64,000 nucleotides of DNA, taken from the NCBI GenBank assembly GCA_020861095.1, contig JAJBTC010000208.1, positions 1-64,000 on the forward strand. Reading direction: 5' to 3'. Shown here piece after piece: positions 18,459 through 26,605 of this stretch. Positions within the stretch are counted from its first letter, which is position 1; each line of letters starts with the position of its first letter. Under the pieces are notes generated by a model. That model had not been told where the DNA came from. It made no database searches and saw only the letters and a list, made by a program, of their open reading frames with translations. Position numbers and translations under genes: made by a program. The stretch comes from Bacteroides sp. (GTDB lineage: Bacteria; Bacteroidota; Bacteroidia; Bacteroidales; Bacteroidaceae).

Positions 18459-18503
18459 TGTAATCGAAAGAAGTTTCCATAGAGGTGGTGTTGTAGTGAA
18501 TTT
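18459..18503 (+). promoter_or_regulatory. Candidate regulator operator upstream of susC2 (33-bp spaced repeat)
   Basis: TGTAATCGAAAG at 18459 and TGTAGTGAATTT at 18492 are 33 bases apart, the same spacing as at susC1. Preceding GA and intervening TTTC...TAG bases are also shared. The second half-site is less well conserved. Confidence 0.55.
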
Positions 18504-18537
18504 CCGCATTTCCGGAAATGTACCCTATACATTTGCC

Positions 18538-18545
18538 TGTACGAC
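18538..18545 (+). promoter_or_regulatory. -7 box of susC2 promoter
   Basis: TACATTTG fits TAnnTTTG and lies 45 bases before the susC2 ATG. Confidence 0.5.
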
Positions 18546-18589
18546 AGAGGTGCGGAAGAGCGCACCGCAATAACAAACAAAATCTATGT

Positions 18590-21500
18590 ATGATGAAAAG
18601 AGAACTATTAGTATGGAAAACATGGCGACTTATCTGTATGGGTTGCGTCCTGCTCGTCACGGGCGGACTGCTTAACGCCCAGAACCACATCACCATCCAG
18701 GGACAGGTGGCAGATGCGCTGACTGCGGAACCACTGATCGGGGTATCCGTAGTGGAAAAAGGATCGGGAAACGGGACCATCACCGATTTCGACGGAAACT
18801 ACTCTTTACAGGTAACATCTATGGAGTCTGCCATTATCCTCTCTTATGTAGGGTATGTAACTACGGAAATGAAAGCGGAACGTGCACGGGGAGTGATCCA
18901 GCTGAAAGAAGACTCACAGACCCTGGACGAGGTAGTGGTCATGGGCTTCGGCACGCAGAAGAAGGTGAACCTGACCGGAGCCGTGAGTACAGCATCTGCT
19001 AAAGACCTGGAAGCACGCCCGGTGAGCAATGCCGTACAGGCGCTACAAGGACTGATCCCGGGGCTTAACATCGCCAATGCCGGCAAGGGAGGTGAACTGA
19101 ATGCTGCCAAATCCATCAACATCCGCGGAGAAGGTACCATCGGTACGGCTGCCGACGGAAGCAAGAGTTCGAACAGCTCGCCACTGATCCTGATCGATGG
19201 AATGGAGGGAGATCTCAGCACCCTCAATCCGCAGGACATCGAAAACATCTCGGTACTGAAAGATGCTGCCGCCTCTTCTATCTATGGATCCAGAGCTCCT
19301 TTCGGAGTGATCTTAGTGACTACCAAAAAGGGAAAACAAGGCCGCCCGGTGATCAACTACAACAACAGCTTCCGCTTCAACACACCCGTCATGATGCCAA
19401 AGATGATGAACGCGTGGGAATATGTCAACTTCTACGACGAGGCAATGTTCAACAACAACAACACCCATTACTACACAGAAGAGTATAAGCAGAAGGTGAA
19501 AGACTATGTAGACGGCAAACTGGAACCCTGGGATGTGGCCGAACCACAGGGAGACGGCAAATGGAACTACGACTATACCTGGGGCAATGTAGACTGGTTG
19601 CAGGAGTACTTCCGCCAGTGGGCCAGCTCGCAGGAGCATAACGCCAGTGTGAGTGGTGGTACAGAAAAACTGACCTACTATCTATCGACCAACTACATGG
19701 GACAAAGCGGGTTTATGCGCTACGGAACAGATCACTACAAGCGTTACAACCTGACCGGAAAGATCTCGGCACAGCTGACGGATTATGTTACTATTGACTA
19801 CTCCACCCGTTACAACCGGATAGACTACGATCGCCCCGCTATGTTGCACGATAATTTCTACAACAACGTAATGCGTCGTTGCCGTCCGGTACGTCCAATC
19901 TACGACCCCAACGGCTATTACATGTCGGACATCAACTACATCGAAGCCCTGCAAAACGGCGGTCGCCACATCGAACAGAACGACGGATTGTCTCAGCAGA
20001 TCCGTATTACCGTAACACCTCTCAAAGACTGGAACATCATCGGAGAGATGAACATACGTACCGACAACAACTGGACACACTGGGATCACAAAGTGATCTA
20101 TTCCCACTATGCGGACGATCCGGACAGGACCTACCCGGCCACCATGACGGGTGCCAGCCAGGATCAGGTATCGGAAGAGTCGTACAAATCGACTTTCATC
20201 AATCCGAATATATATACCAACTATTCCAAACAACGGGGTAAGCACGGATGGGGTGTAACAGCGGGTTTCCAGAGCGAACAGCAGAAACACAGGAACGTAC
20301 GCGCGCAGCGTGCGGATATGATCTCTACGGATATGCCAGTGCTCGACCTCACTACCAACAACACCAACTTCGCCATTGCAGGAGCAGTGAACGAATGGGC
20401 CAGTGCGGGATTCTTCGGTCGTATCAACTACGACTACGACGGACGTTACCTGGTGGAAGGAAACCTTCGCTACGACGGAAGCTCGCGTTTCCGTCGCGAA
20501 AACCGCTGGATATGGACTCCTTCTTTCTCTGTGGGCTGGAACATGGCCCGGGAGAGTTTCTGGGAAGGTCTGGCAGACTATGTTTCTACACTGAAGCTGC
20601 GGGGATCTTACGGTACACTGGCCAACCAGAACACCGTGAACCTCTATCCTACCTATCAGATCATTGCGGTGAATGCAGGCAACGGAAACTGGCCGATTGA
20701 CGGCGCGCGCCCCAACACGGCAGAGGCGCCCAGGCTGGTATCTTCTTCACTGACCTGGGAAAAGATCAAATCAACCAATATCGGTCTGGACGTAGCCGCG
20801 TTCAACAACCGGCTTACCGGATCGTTTGACTACTTCATCCGGAAAACAGAAAATATGATGGGACCTGGTGTAGAACTTCCTGTGATCCTCGGTACCGATG
20901 TGCCCCGTACCAACAATACAGATATGAAGACCAGTGGTTGGGAATTGCAGATCGGCTGGCGCGACCAGATCTCTGAGTTCCGCTACGGTGTACGCCTGAG
21001 CATAGCCGACTCACAGACAAAGATACTCAAATACGGAAACCCGACCGGGTCTCTCTCTACTTATATCGAAGGACAGAAAGTAGGTACTATCTATGGATAT
21101 ACCACCCTGGGTATTGCCCAAACAGACGAAGAGATGCAGGCACACCTGGCCCATACGGATCAGAGCGGACTGGGCAGCAACTGGGGAGCCGGAGACATCA
21201 TGTATAAAGACATCAGTAAAGATGGCAAGGTGAACAACGGAAGCTATACGATCCACGACATGGGAGACATGAAGAAGATTGGTAACCACACGCCACGCTT
21301 CCACACCGGGATCAACCTGGACGTGGCCTGGAAAGGATTTGATATGCAGATGTTCTGGCAGGGCGTACTCAAACGTGACTACTGGCCCGGAGACAACAAC
21401 ATGAGTTTCTGGGGAGTAACTACAGGCGAATGGTGGTCTACCTCTTTCAAAAAACACCTCGACTATTTCCGTACAGCGGACAATCCGCTCGGAGAGAATC

Positions 21501-21817
21501 TCAATTCCTACTATCCACGGCCTGCCTTCAACACCAAGAACAACAAGGTACAGACCCGCTACCTGCAGAACGCGGCCTATATGCGCCTGAAAAACCTGCA
21601 GTTCGGTTATACATTCCCCAGGAAATGGATGAACAGGATCCTGTTGCAGAACCTCCGTGTGTATGTGTCGGGAGAGAACCTGCTCACCTTCACCAAACTG
21701 AGCAAGACCATGGATCCGGAAACTGCTGGTATCGGCAATCAGGCCAACTCGGAAGCTAACGGTACGGTATACCCGCTGTCACGTACCTATTCATTCGGAC
21801 TGAGTGTTAACTTTTAA
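18590..21817 (+). CDS. SusC/RagA-family TonB-dependent receptor (PUL1, pair 2)
   Basis: About 1075 residues from the ATG at 18590. The frame is open upstream to 18518, but that lies ahead of the predicted promoter. The protein has a signal peptide (LLVTGGLLNAQ), a carboxypeptidase-regulatory-like domain (EPLIGVSVVEKGS, GNYSLQV), a GFGTQKKVNLTGAV segment ahead of the plug, a plug with DIENISVLKDAAASSIYG, and a barrel ending in YSFGLSVNF. It resembles susC1 closely in the N-terminal 250 residues and less in the barrel, so the two pairs probably arose by duplication and now handle different oligomers. It is followed directly by its SusD partner. Confidence 0.92.
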   Translation: MMKRELLVWKTWRLICMGCVLLVTGGLLNAQNHITIQGQVADALTAEPLIGVSVVEKGSGNGTITDFDGNYSLQVTSMESAIILSYVGYVTTEMKAERARGVIQLKEDSQTLDEVVVMGFGTQKKVNLTGAVSTASAKDLEARPVSNAVQALQGLIPGLNIANAGKGGELNAAKSINIRGEGTIGTAADGSKSSNSSPLILIDGMEGDLSTLNPQDIENISVLKDAAASSIYGSRAPFGVILVTTKKGKQGRPVINYNNSFRFNTPVMMPKMMNAWEYVNFYDEAMFNNNNTHYYTEEYKQKVKDYVDGKLEPWDVAEPQGDGKWNYDYTWGNVDWLQEYFRQWASSQEHNASVSGGTEKLTYYLSTNYMGQSGFMRYGTDHYKRYNLTGKISAQLTDYVTIDYSTRYNRIDYDRPAMLHDNFYNNVMRRCRPVRPIYDPNGYYMSDINYIEALQNGGRHIEQNDGLSQQIRITVTPLKDWNIIGEMNIRTDNNWTHWDHKVIYSHYADDPDRTYPATMTGASQDQVSEESYKSTFINPNIYTNYSKQRGKHGWGVTAGFQSEQQKHRNVRAQRADMISTDMPVLDLTTNNTNFAIAGAVNEWASAGFFGRINYDYDGRYLVEGNLRYDGSSRFRRENRWIWTPSFSVGWNMARESFWEGLADYVSTLKLRGSYGTLANQNTVNLYPTYQIIAVNAGNGNWPIDGARPNTAEAPRLVSSSLTWEKIKSTNIGLDVAAFNNRLTGSFDYFIRKTENMMGPGVELPVILGTDVPRTNNTDMKTSGWELQIGWRDQISEFRYGVRLSIADSQTKILKYGNPTGSLSTYIEGQKVGTIYGYTTLGIAQTDEEMQAHLAHTDQSGLGSNWGAGDIMYKDISKDGKVNNGSYTIHDMGDMKKIGNHTPRFHTGINLDVAWKGFDMQMFWQGVLKRDYWPGDNNMSFWGVTTGEWWSTSFKKHLDYFRTADNPLGENLNSYYPRPAFNTKNNKVQTRYLQNAAYMRLKNLQFGYTFPRKWMNRILLQNLRVYVSGENLLTFTKLSKTMDPETAGIGNQANSEANGTVYPLSRTYSFGLSVNF

Positions 21818-21829
21818 ATGAGAATGACG

Positions 21830-23803
21830 ATGAAAACAACTATATTTTCTTCCCTGATGGGAAAACTGATCTTACTGTGTTCGCTGTTTGCCCTGACGGG
21901 ATGCGACAATTTTCTGGATATCACCCCTCCTTCCCAGGTAGCTCCGGAGAACTATCTGCTGGAAGAATCGCAACTGGCAGCCTATACCATCCGTTATTAT
22001 CAGGAAATGTTCCCTACCATCAACAACCTGTATGGAGGAGATATGGCTACCGACAATGCCACCACCAAAGGCAGCAACGACCGCTACCTACCCGGAAAAT
22101 GGAAAACTCCGGCCAACGACGGAGAATGGGATTTCAAGCATATCTACGCCATGAACTATTACCTCGGAACTGTAGTGCCCCGCCTGGAAGAGGGCATCCT
22201 CACCGGGAACACGGCCAACCTGAAACATTATGTAGGAGAAGGCTATTTCCTGCGTGCCTATCAGTACTTCTACCGCTTGCGCAAACTGGGAGACTTTCCG
22301 ATCGTCACTTCTGTATTGCCCGACGAACAGGAAGTACTCACAGAGGCATCTCAACGCAAGCCGCGCAACAAAGTGGCCCGTTTCATCCTGAAAGACCTGG
22401 ATGAGGCCATCGAACTGCTGAGCAACAACCCTCCGGGAGGAAAAGCCCGCATCACACGCAACGCCGCTCTGGTCCTGAAAGCACGGGTGGCCCTGTTCGA
22501 AGCCACCTGGGAAAAGTACCACGCAGGCACGGCTATGGTGCCCAACGGTCCCGGATGGCCAGGTAAGGATAAGGACTACAACCAGTCCTACAACTTCCCG
22601 GGCGGTAGCCTGGAGGGAGAGATCCATTTCTTCTTAGAGGAGGCCATGAAAGCGGCAGAGCAGGTGGCAGATGCCATCCCCCTGGAAGAAAACAACGGGG
22701 TGATCCGCGAATCTCTTTCCGATCCGGTGAATACATACTACGATATGTTTGCCTCTACAGCTCCCGATGCCTATGCCGAGGTGCTGATGTATCGTCCGTA
22801 TGCCCCCGAGCTGAATATCGGTTCGGACTACAACCACCATATCTACTACGGCTACCAGCGCGGATATACCCACCAGATGGAGCAGAGTTTTCTGATGAAC
22901 AACGGTCTGCCGGTGTATGCTCCCGGAAGCGGATACGCGGGCGACGACTACATCGCGGATACCAAGATAGACCGGGACGACCGCTGGAGACTCTTTATGA
23001 AAGCTCCGGGAGAGGTAAAGACCTTCATCAACACCGGGAACATCGAATATTTCGACGAAGCTCCTATGGTATACTCGGCCGATATCAAATACTCTACCGC
23101 TACCGGCTATATGATCGGCAAAGGTTTCTCGCACGACCTGGCCAATCAGATCCTGAACAAAGATGCCACTGCTCCCATCCTGTTCCGCGCGGGTGAAGCC
23201 TATCTGGTGTACCTCGAAGCCTACTACGAAAAGAACGGAAAGGTGGAAGGAAAAGCCGATCTATACTGGCGTACCCTGCGTCGCCGGGCCGGTGTAGACC
23301 CGGACTACACCAAGACCATCGCTGCTACGGATATGGAGAAAGAAAAAGAGGTAGACTGGGGAAGCTACTCACACGGAAAGCTGGTAGACAAGACGCTGTA
23401 CAACATCCGCCGCGAACGCCGTTGTGAATTCATCGGAGAAGGCTATCGCTACGACGACCTGATCCGCTGGAGAGCCATGGACCAGCTCGATGGCTTCCAG
23501 ATCGAAGGCTTCAAACTGTTTGGACCGTCGCAAGCCCTGTACGATCCGGCAGACCTGATCTACGATGTAGACAACCAATCCAACACGGTGTCGTCTCCCA
23601 CAAAAAGTCTCTACATACGCCCTTACCAGGTGTCTACCGGGAATGACTTCTACAACGGTCTCTTCTTTATTCAGGCTCACTACCTGAGCCCGATCGCGGT
23701 GAAGCATTTCCTGATTACAGCCTCCGACGGAGAGACCATCTCTACTTCCCCGATCTATCAGAATCCGGGATGGAGCACCGTGGCACAGGAAGGAGCACAA
23801 TGA
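21830..23803 (+). CDS. SusD/RagB-family glycan-binding lipoprotein (PUL1, pair 2)
   Basis: About 657 residues, a large SusD protein. Lipobox FALTGC with C25, then NFLDITPPSQV, the typical SusD beginning. The TPR helix pair includes GYFLRAYQYFYRLRKLGDFPIV, and the C-terminus has RRERRCEFIGEGYRYDDLIRWR. An in-frame ATG sits at 21818, immediately after the susC2 stop. I prefer 21830 because the spacing from the susC stop then matches that of susD1. It is the outer-membrane partner of the preceding SusC, binding and delivering glycan. Confidence 0.92.
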   Translation: MKTTIFSSLMGKLILLCSLFALTGCDNFLDITPPSQVAPENYLLEESQLAAYTIRYYQEMFPTINNLYGGDMATDNATTKGSNDRYLPGKWKTPANDGEWDFKHIYAMNYYLGTVVPRLEEGILTGNTANLKHYVGEGYFLRAYQYFYRLRKLGDFPIVTSVLPDEQEVLTEASQRKPRNKVARFILKDLDEAIELLSNNPPGGKARITRNAALVLKARVALFEATWEKYHAGTAMVPNGPGWPGKDKDYNQSYNFPGGSLEGEIHFFLEEAMKAAEQVADAIPLEENNGVIRESLSDPVNTYYDMFASTAPDAYAEVLMYRPYAPELNIGSDYNHHIYYGYQRGYTHQMEQSFLMNNGLPVYAPGSGYAGDDYIADTKIDRDDRWRLFMKAPGEVKTFINTGNIEYFDEAPMVYSADIKYSTATGYMIGKGFSHDLANQILNKDATAPILFRAGEAYLVYLEAYYEKNGKVEGKADLYWRTLRRRAGVDPDYTKTIAATDMEKEKEVDWGSYSHGKLVDKTLYNIRRERRCEFIGEGYRYDDLIRWRAMDQLDGFQIEGFKLFGPSQALYDPADLIYDVDNQSNTVSSPTKSLYIRPYQVSTGNDFYNGLFFIQAHYLSPIAVKHFLITASDGETISTSPIYQNPGWSTVAQEGAQ

Positions 23804-23824
23804 GCAAACTATATAGTAAAATAA

Positions 23825-23846
23825 CAGATCAGGTATCTGGTTTTTT
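23825..23846 (+). terminator. Short terminator-like hairpin after susD2
   Basis: CAGAT (23825-23829) pairs with ATCTG (23835-23839), followed by TTTTTT at 23841-23846. The stem is short, but the T run and the separate promoter ahead of the next gene support it. Confidence 0.45.
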
Positions 23847-23892
23847 AAGCAGGAAAATACGGAGTCCCGGACGGAGACTGACCGGGATTTCG

Positions 23893-23900
23893 TACTTTTG
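23893..23900 (+). promoter_or_regulatory. -7 box upstream of the GH2 gene
   Basis: TACTTTTG fits TAnnTTTG and lies 22 bases before the GH2 ATG, suggesting that GH2 and the lyase-GH88 gene form a separate unit. Confidence 0.55.
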
Positions 23901-23922
23901 AATTCACTTATTCGCATACACC

Positions 23923-26583
23923 ATGAAAAGAATGGACCTACGGATCACAGGCAGGCCACTGAGTCTGCTTCTCTGGCTACTACTCCCCTGGATATCCCTG
24001 CATGCGCAACGGGAAGTATCTACTTTCAACGACGGATGGAGGTTCCTGCGGAGCGACACCGCGGAAGTAATGAATGTGTCTTACAACGACAGCGCCTGGG
24101 AAAGGATCTCCCTGCCCCACTCCTGGAATACGGACGCGTATACGGAAAAGGCGTATTATCAGGGAAAAGCCTGGTACCGCAAGCAATTTACCCTGCCTGC
24201 CGCTTATCAGGACAAACAACTCTATCTGAAATTTGAGGCAGCCAGCAAAGCGGCTACCATTTATATCAATGGTCAACGGGTCGGTGAGCACCGGGGAGGA
24301 TATACAGCCTTTACGCTGGATATTACCCCCTATTGTTCGACATCCACTCCCCATACGATCGCCGTATGCGTAGACAATTCCCGGCAGGACATCCCTCCTA
24401 TCTCCGGCGATTTCACCTTCTTCGGAGGAATATACCGGGATGTCTGGCTCATCGCCGTGCCCCGCCAGCATTTTGATCTGCTCAACCTCGGAAGCGACGG
24501 GATCTTCCTGCATACTCCCCGCGTATCGGCCGAAAAAAGTACGGTGGCTGTACGCTCCGAGATCCGGAATACCGCCTCCACCGGAAAAAAAGTAGAAATA
24601 CAGCACCGCCTGCTGGCACCGGACGGAAGTGTACTGCATACCCTGAGTCGGAAGGTACAATTGGAAGCCGACGGAGCTTATAGCTACGAAGATACATTTC
24701 CCGAAGTAGTCTCTCCGCTGTTATGGACTCCCGAGACACCGCACCTCTATCAGGTAGAGAGCCTGTTGAAGGATACAAAGACCGGAGAGGTGACGGACCG
24801 GCTCTCCCACTATACGGGTTTCCGATGGTTCTCTTTCGATGGAAAGGAAGGATTTTTTCTCAACGGTATGCCCTATAAGCTCAACGGTGTCTGCCGCCAC
24901 CAGGACCAGAAACCCATCGGACCCGCACTTTCCGACGAGATGCACCGCCGGGATATGCTGCTGATAAAAGAGATGGGAGCCAACTTCATACGCATCTCCC
25001 ACTATCCGCAGGATCCGGCCATCCTGGAACAGTGTGACAAGCTCGGACTGCTCGTCTGGGAAGAGATACCGGTCATAGACATCGTACCGGACACAGAAGG
25101 GTACGGAGATGCCTGCGAACAGAACCTGCGGGAAATGATCCGCCAGCACTACAACCATCCGTCGGTGATCTCCTGGGGATACATGAACGAGATCTTGCTG
25201 GTGACACAGCGTCGCTACCAGACCGAAGAGGAACTGAAACCGGTACTGGAACGTACGCTGGCGCTGGCCAACCGCCTGGAAAAAGCACTGAAGGAAGAAG
25301 ACCCCTACCGGGTGAGCTCCATGGCTTTCCACGGCAGCAACTCCTACAACGAATACGGTCTGGGCGATATCACGGATGTGGTAGGATGGAATCTCTATCA
25401 GGGATGGTACGGCGGGGAGTTCAGTGGCTTCGACCGCTTCTTAGCCGAACAGCACCAGCGCTATCCGGACCATCCGATCATCGTCAGCGAATACGGAGCC
25501 AACTCCGACCGCAGGGTACACTCCCTGGAGCCCCGCCGGTTCGACTTCAGCATGGAATACCAGCAACTCTACTTAGAACACTACCTGCCGGTGATCGCGC
25601 GGGAACCTTATATCGCGGGAGGTACACACTGGAACTTTATCGACTTCTCTTCGGCCCTGCGCGATGAGTCTATGCCCCGGATCAACAGCAAAGGTCTGGT
25701 ATATGCCAACCGTACACCGAAGGATGTATATTACTATTTCCAGGCCATGTTCCGCAAAGACATTCCGGTGCTTCACATCGCTTCCCGCGACTGGTACAAG
25801 CGCTCCGGCATTCAGGAAGGAACGAACGAGGTGATCCAACCCGTGAAGATATATACCAACCTGCCGGAGGTAGAACTGTTTGTAAACGGCGTTTCCATCG
25901 GCAACAAAGGGACAGTCAATTGTACGGCGGTGTTTGATGTTCCTTTCCGTAAGGGAGATAATTTCCCGCGGGCCGTGTCGGCTACACCGACAGGAGAAGC
26001 CACGGAAGACGGAATGCAGATCCGGTTCACTCCCGTGCCGGACCGGCTGACCGCGGAGAACATACGTGACGTGGAACTGGCCGTCAACACAGGCAGTCAC
26101 TGCTTCTACACCGGAGAGGAAAGCGGACTTACCTGGCTGCCAGACCGCCCGTATACGCCCGGTGGCTGGGGCTATCTCGAACATCCGGAGGCAGAGGTCA
26201 GAGATACGCAGACGGAGATCCGGGGTACGTTAGACAATCCGCTCTTTCAGACCCTGCGTATCCATCCTGGCGGATACAGGTTCGATGTGCCTCAGGGAAT
26301 GTATGAAGTAGAACTCCTCTTCGCTGACATCTTCCGCCAACGCGAACAGCTGGCCTACCAGCTGGGAGGGGCTTCACAGACCGAAGAGCAGAGCAATGTA
26401 TTCGATATCCGGATCAACGACCGGTGTGTGGAGAAAGCATTTTCTCCCTCACAGGTGGGTGGGCACTTCCATGCCCTGCGCAAACACTATCTGGTCTATT
26501 GTGGAGATGGCAAGCTGGAGATCACCCTTCCTGCCATACAGGGCGTAAGTCTGCTCAATGGCATCAAGATACGTAAACTATAA
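23923..26583 (+). CDS. Glycoside hydrolase family 2 with C-terminal malectin-like domain
   Basis: An 886-residue exported enzyme (signal peptide to about residue 28, ending in LHAQ). It has a GH2 sugar-binding domain (about 35-200), an Ig-like domain (about 205-310), and a TIM barrel (about 310-600) with acid/base E423 in SWGYMNE and nucleophile E523 in IVSEYGA. A Big_4-type domain (DUF4982-like, with VELFVNGVSIG) follows, and then a malectin-like C-terminus (about 735-886, with RFDVPQGMYEVELLFADI). GH2 covers beta-galactosidase, beta-mannosidase and beta-glucuronidase. Specificity is not readable here, though the uronate-oriented neighbours make a glucuronidase or galactosidase plausible. 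It is probably periplasmic and is 22 bases ahead of the lyase-GH88 fusion. Confidence 0.88.
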   Translation: MKRMDLRITGRPLSLLLWLLLPWISLHAQREVSTFNDGWRFLRSDTAEVMNVSYNDSAWERISLPHSWNTDAYTEKAYYQGKAWYRKQFTLPAAYQDKQLYLKFEAASKAATIYINGQRVGEHRGGYTAFTLDITPYCSTSTPHTIAVCVDNSRQDIPPISGDFTFFGGIYRDVWLIAVPRQHFDLLNLGSDGIFLHTPRVSAEKSTVAVRSEIRNTASTGKKVEIQHRLLAPDGSVLHTLSRKVQLEADGAYSYEDTFPEVVSPLLWTPETPHLYQVESLLKDTKTGEVTDRLSHYTGFRWFSFDGKEGFFLNGMPYKLNGVCRHQDQKPIGPALSDEMHRRDMLLIKEMGANFIRISHYPQDPAILEQCDKLGLLVWEEIPVIDIVPDTEGYGDACEQNLREMIRQHYNHPSVISWGYMNEILLVTQRRYQTEEELKPVLERTLALANRLEKALKEEDPYRVSSMAFHGSNSYNEYGLGDITDVVGWNLYQGWYGGEFSGFDRFLAEQHQRYPDHPIIVSEYGANSDRRVHSLEPRRFDFSMEYQQLYLEHYLPVIAREPYIAGGTHWNFIDFSSALRDESMPRINSKGLVYANRTPKDVYYYFQAMFRKDIPVLHIASRDWYKRSGIQEGTNEVIQPVKIYTNLPEVELFVNGVSIGNKGTVNCTAVFDVPFRKGDNFPRAVSATPTGEATEDGMQIRFTPVPDRLTAENIRDVELAVNTGSHCFYTGEESGLTWLPDRPYTPGGWGYLEHPEAEVRDTQTEIRGTLDNPLFQTLRIHPGGYRFDVPQGMYEVELLFADIFRQREQLAYQLGGASQTEEQSNVFDIRINDRCVEKAFSPSQVGGHFHALRKHYLVYCGDGKLEITLPAIQGVSLLNGIKIRKL

Positions 26584-26605
26584 CCCTTATAAAACCCATC
26601 AGAAA

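Larger units (their letters stand above)
18105..18589. other. Intergenic region between the two susCD units
   Basis: This 485-base, AT-rich region holds no credible gene. Near its left end is a GC-rich hairpin. Near its right end are the 33-bp spaced repeat operator, a perfect 14-base palindrome CATTTCCGGAAATG (18507-18520) and the -7 box of susC2. The middle (18220-18440) shows nothing recognisable. Confidence 0.6.
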
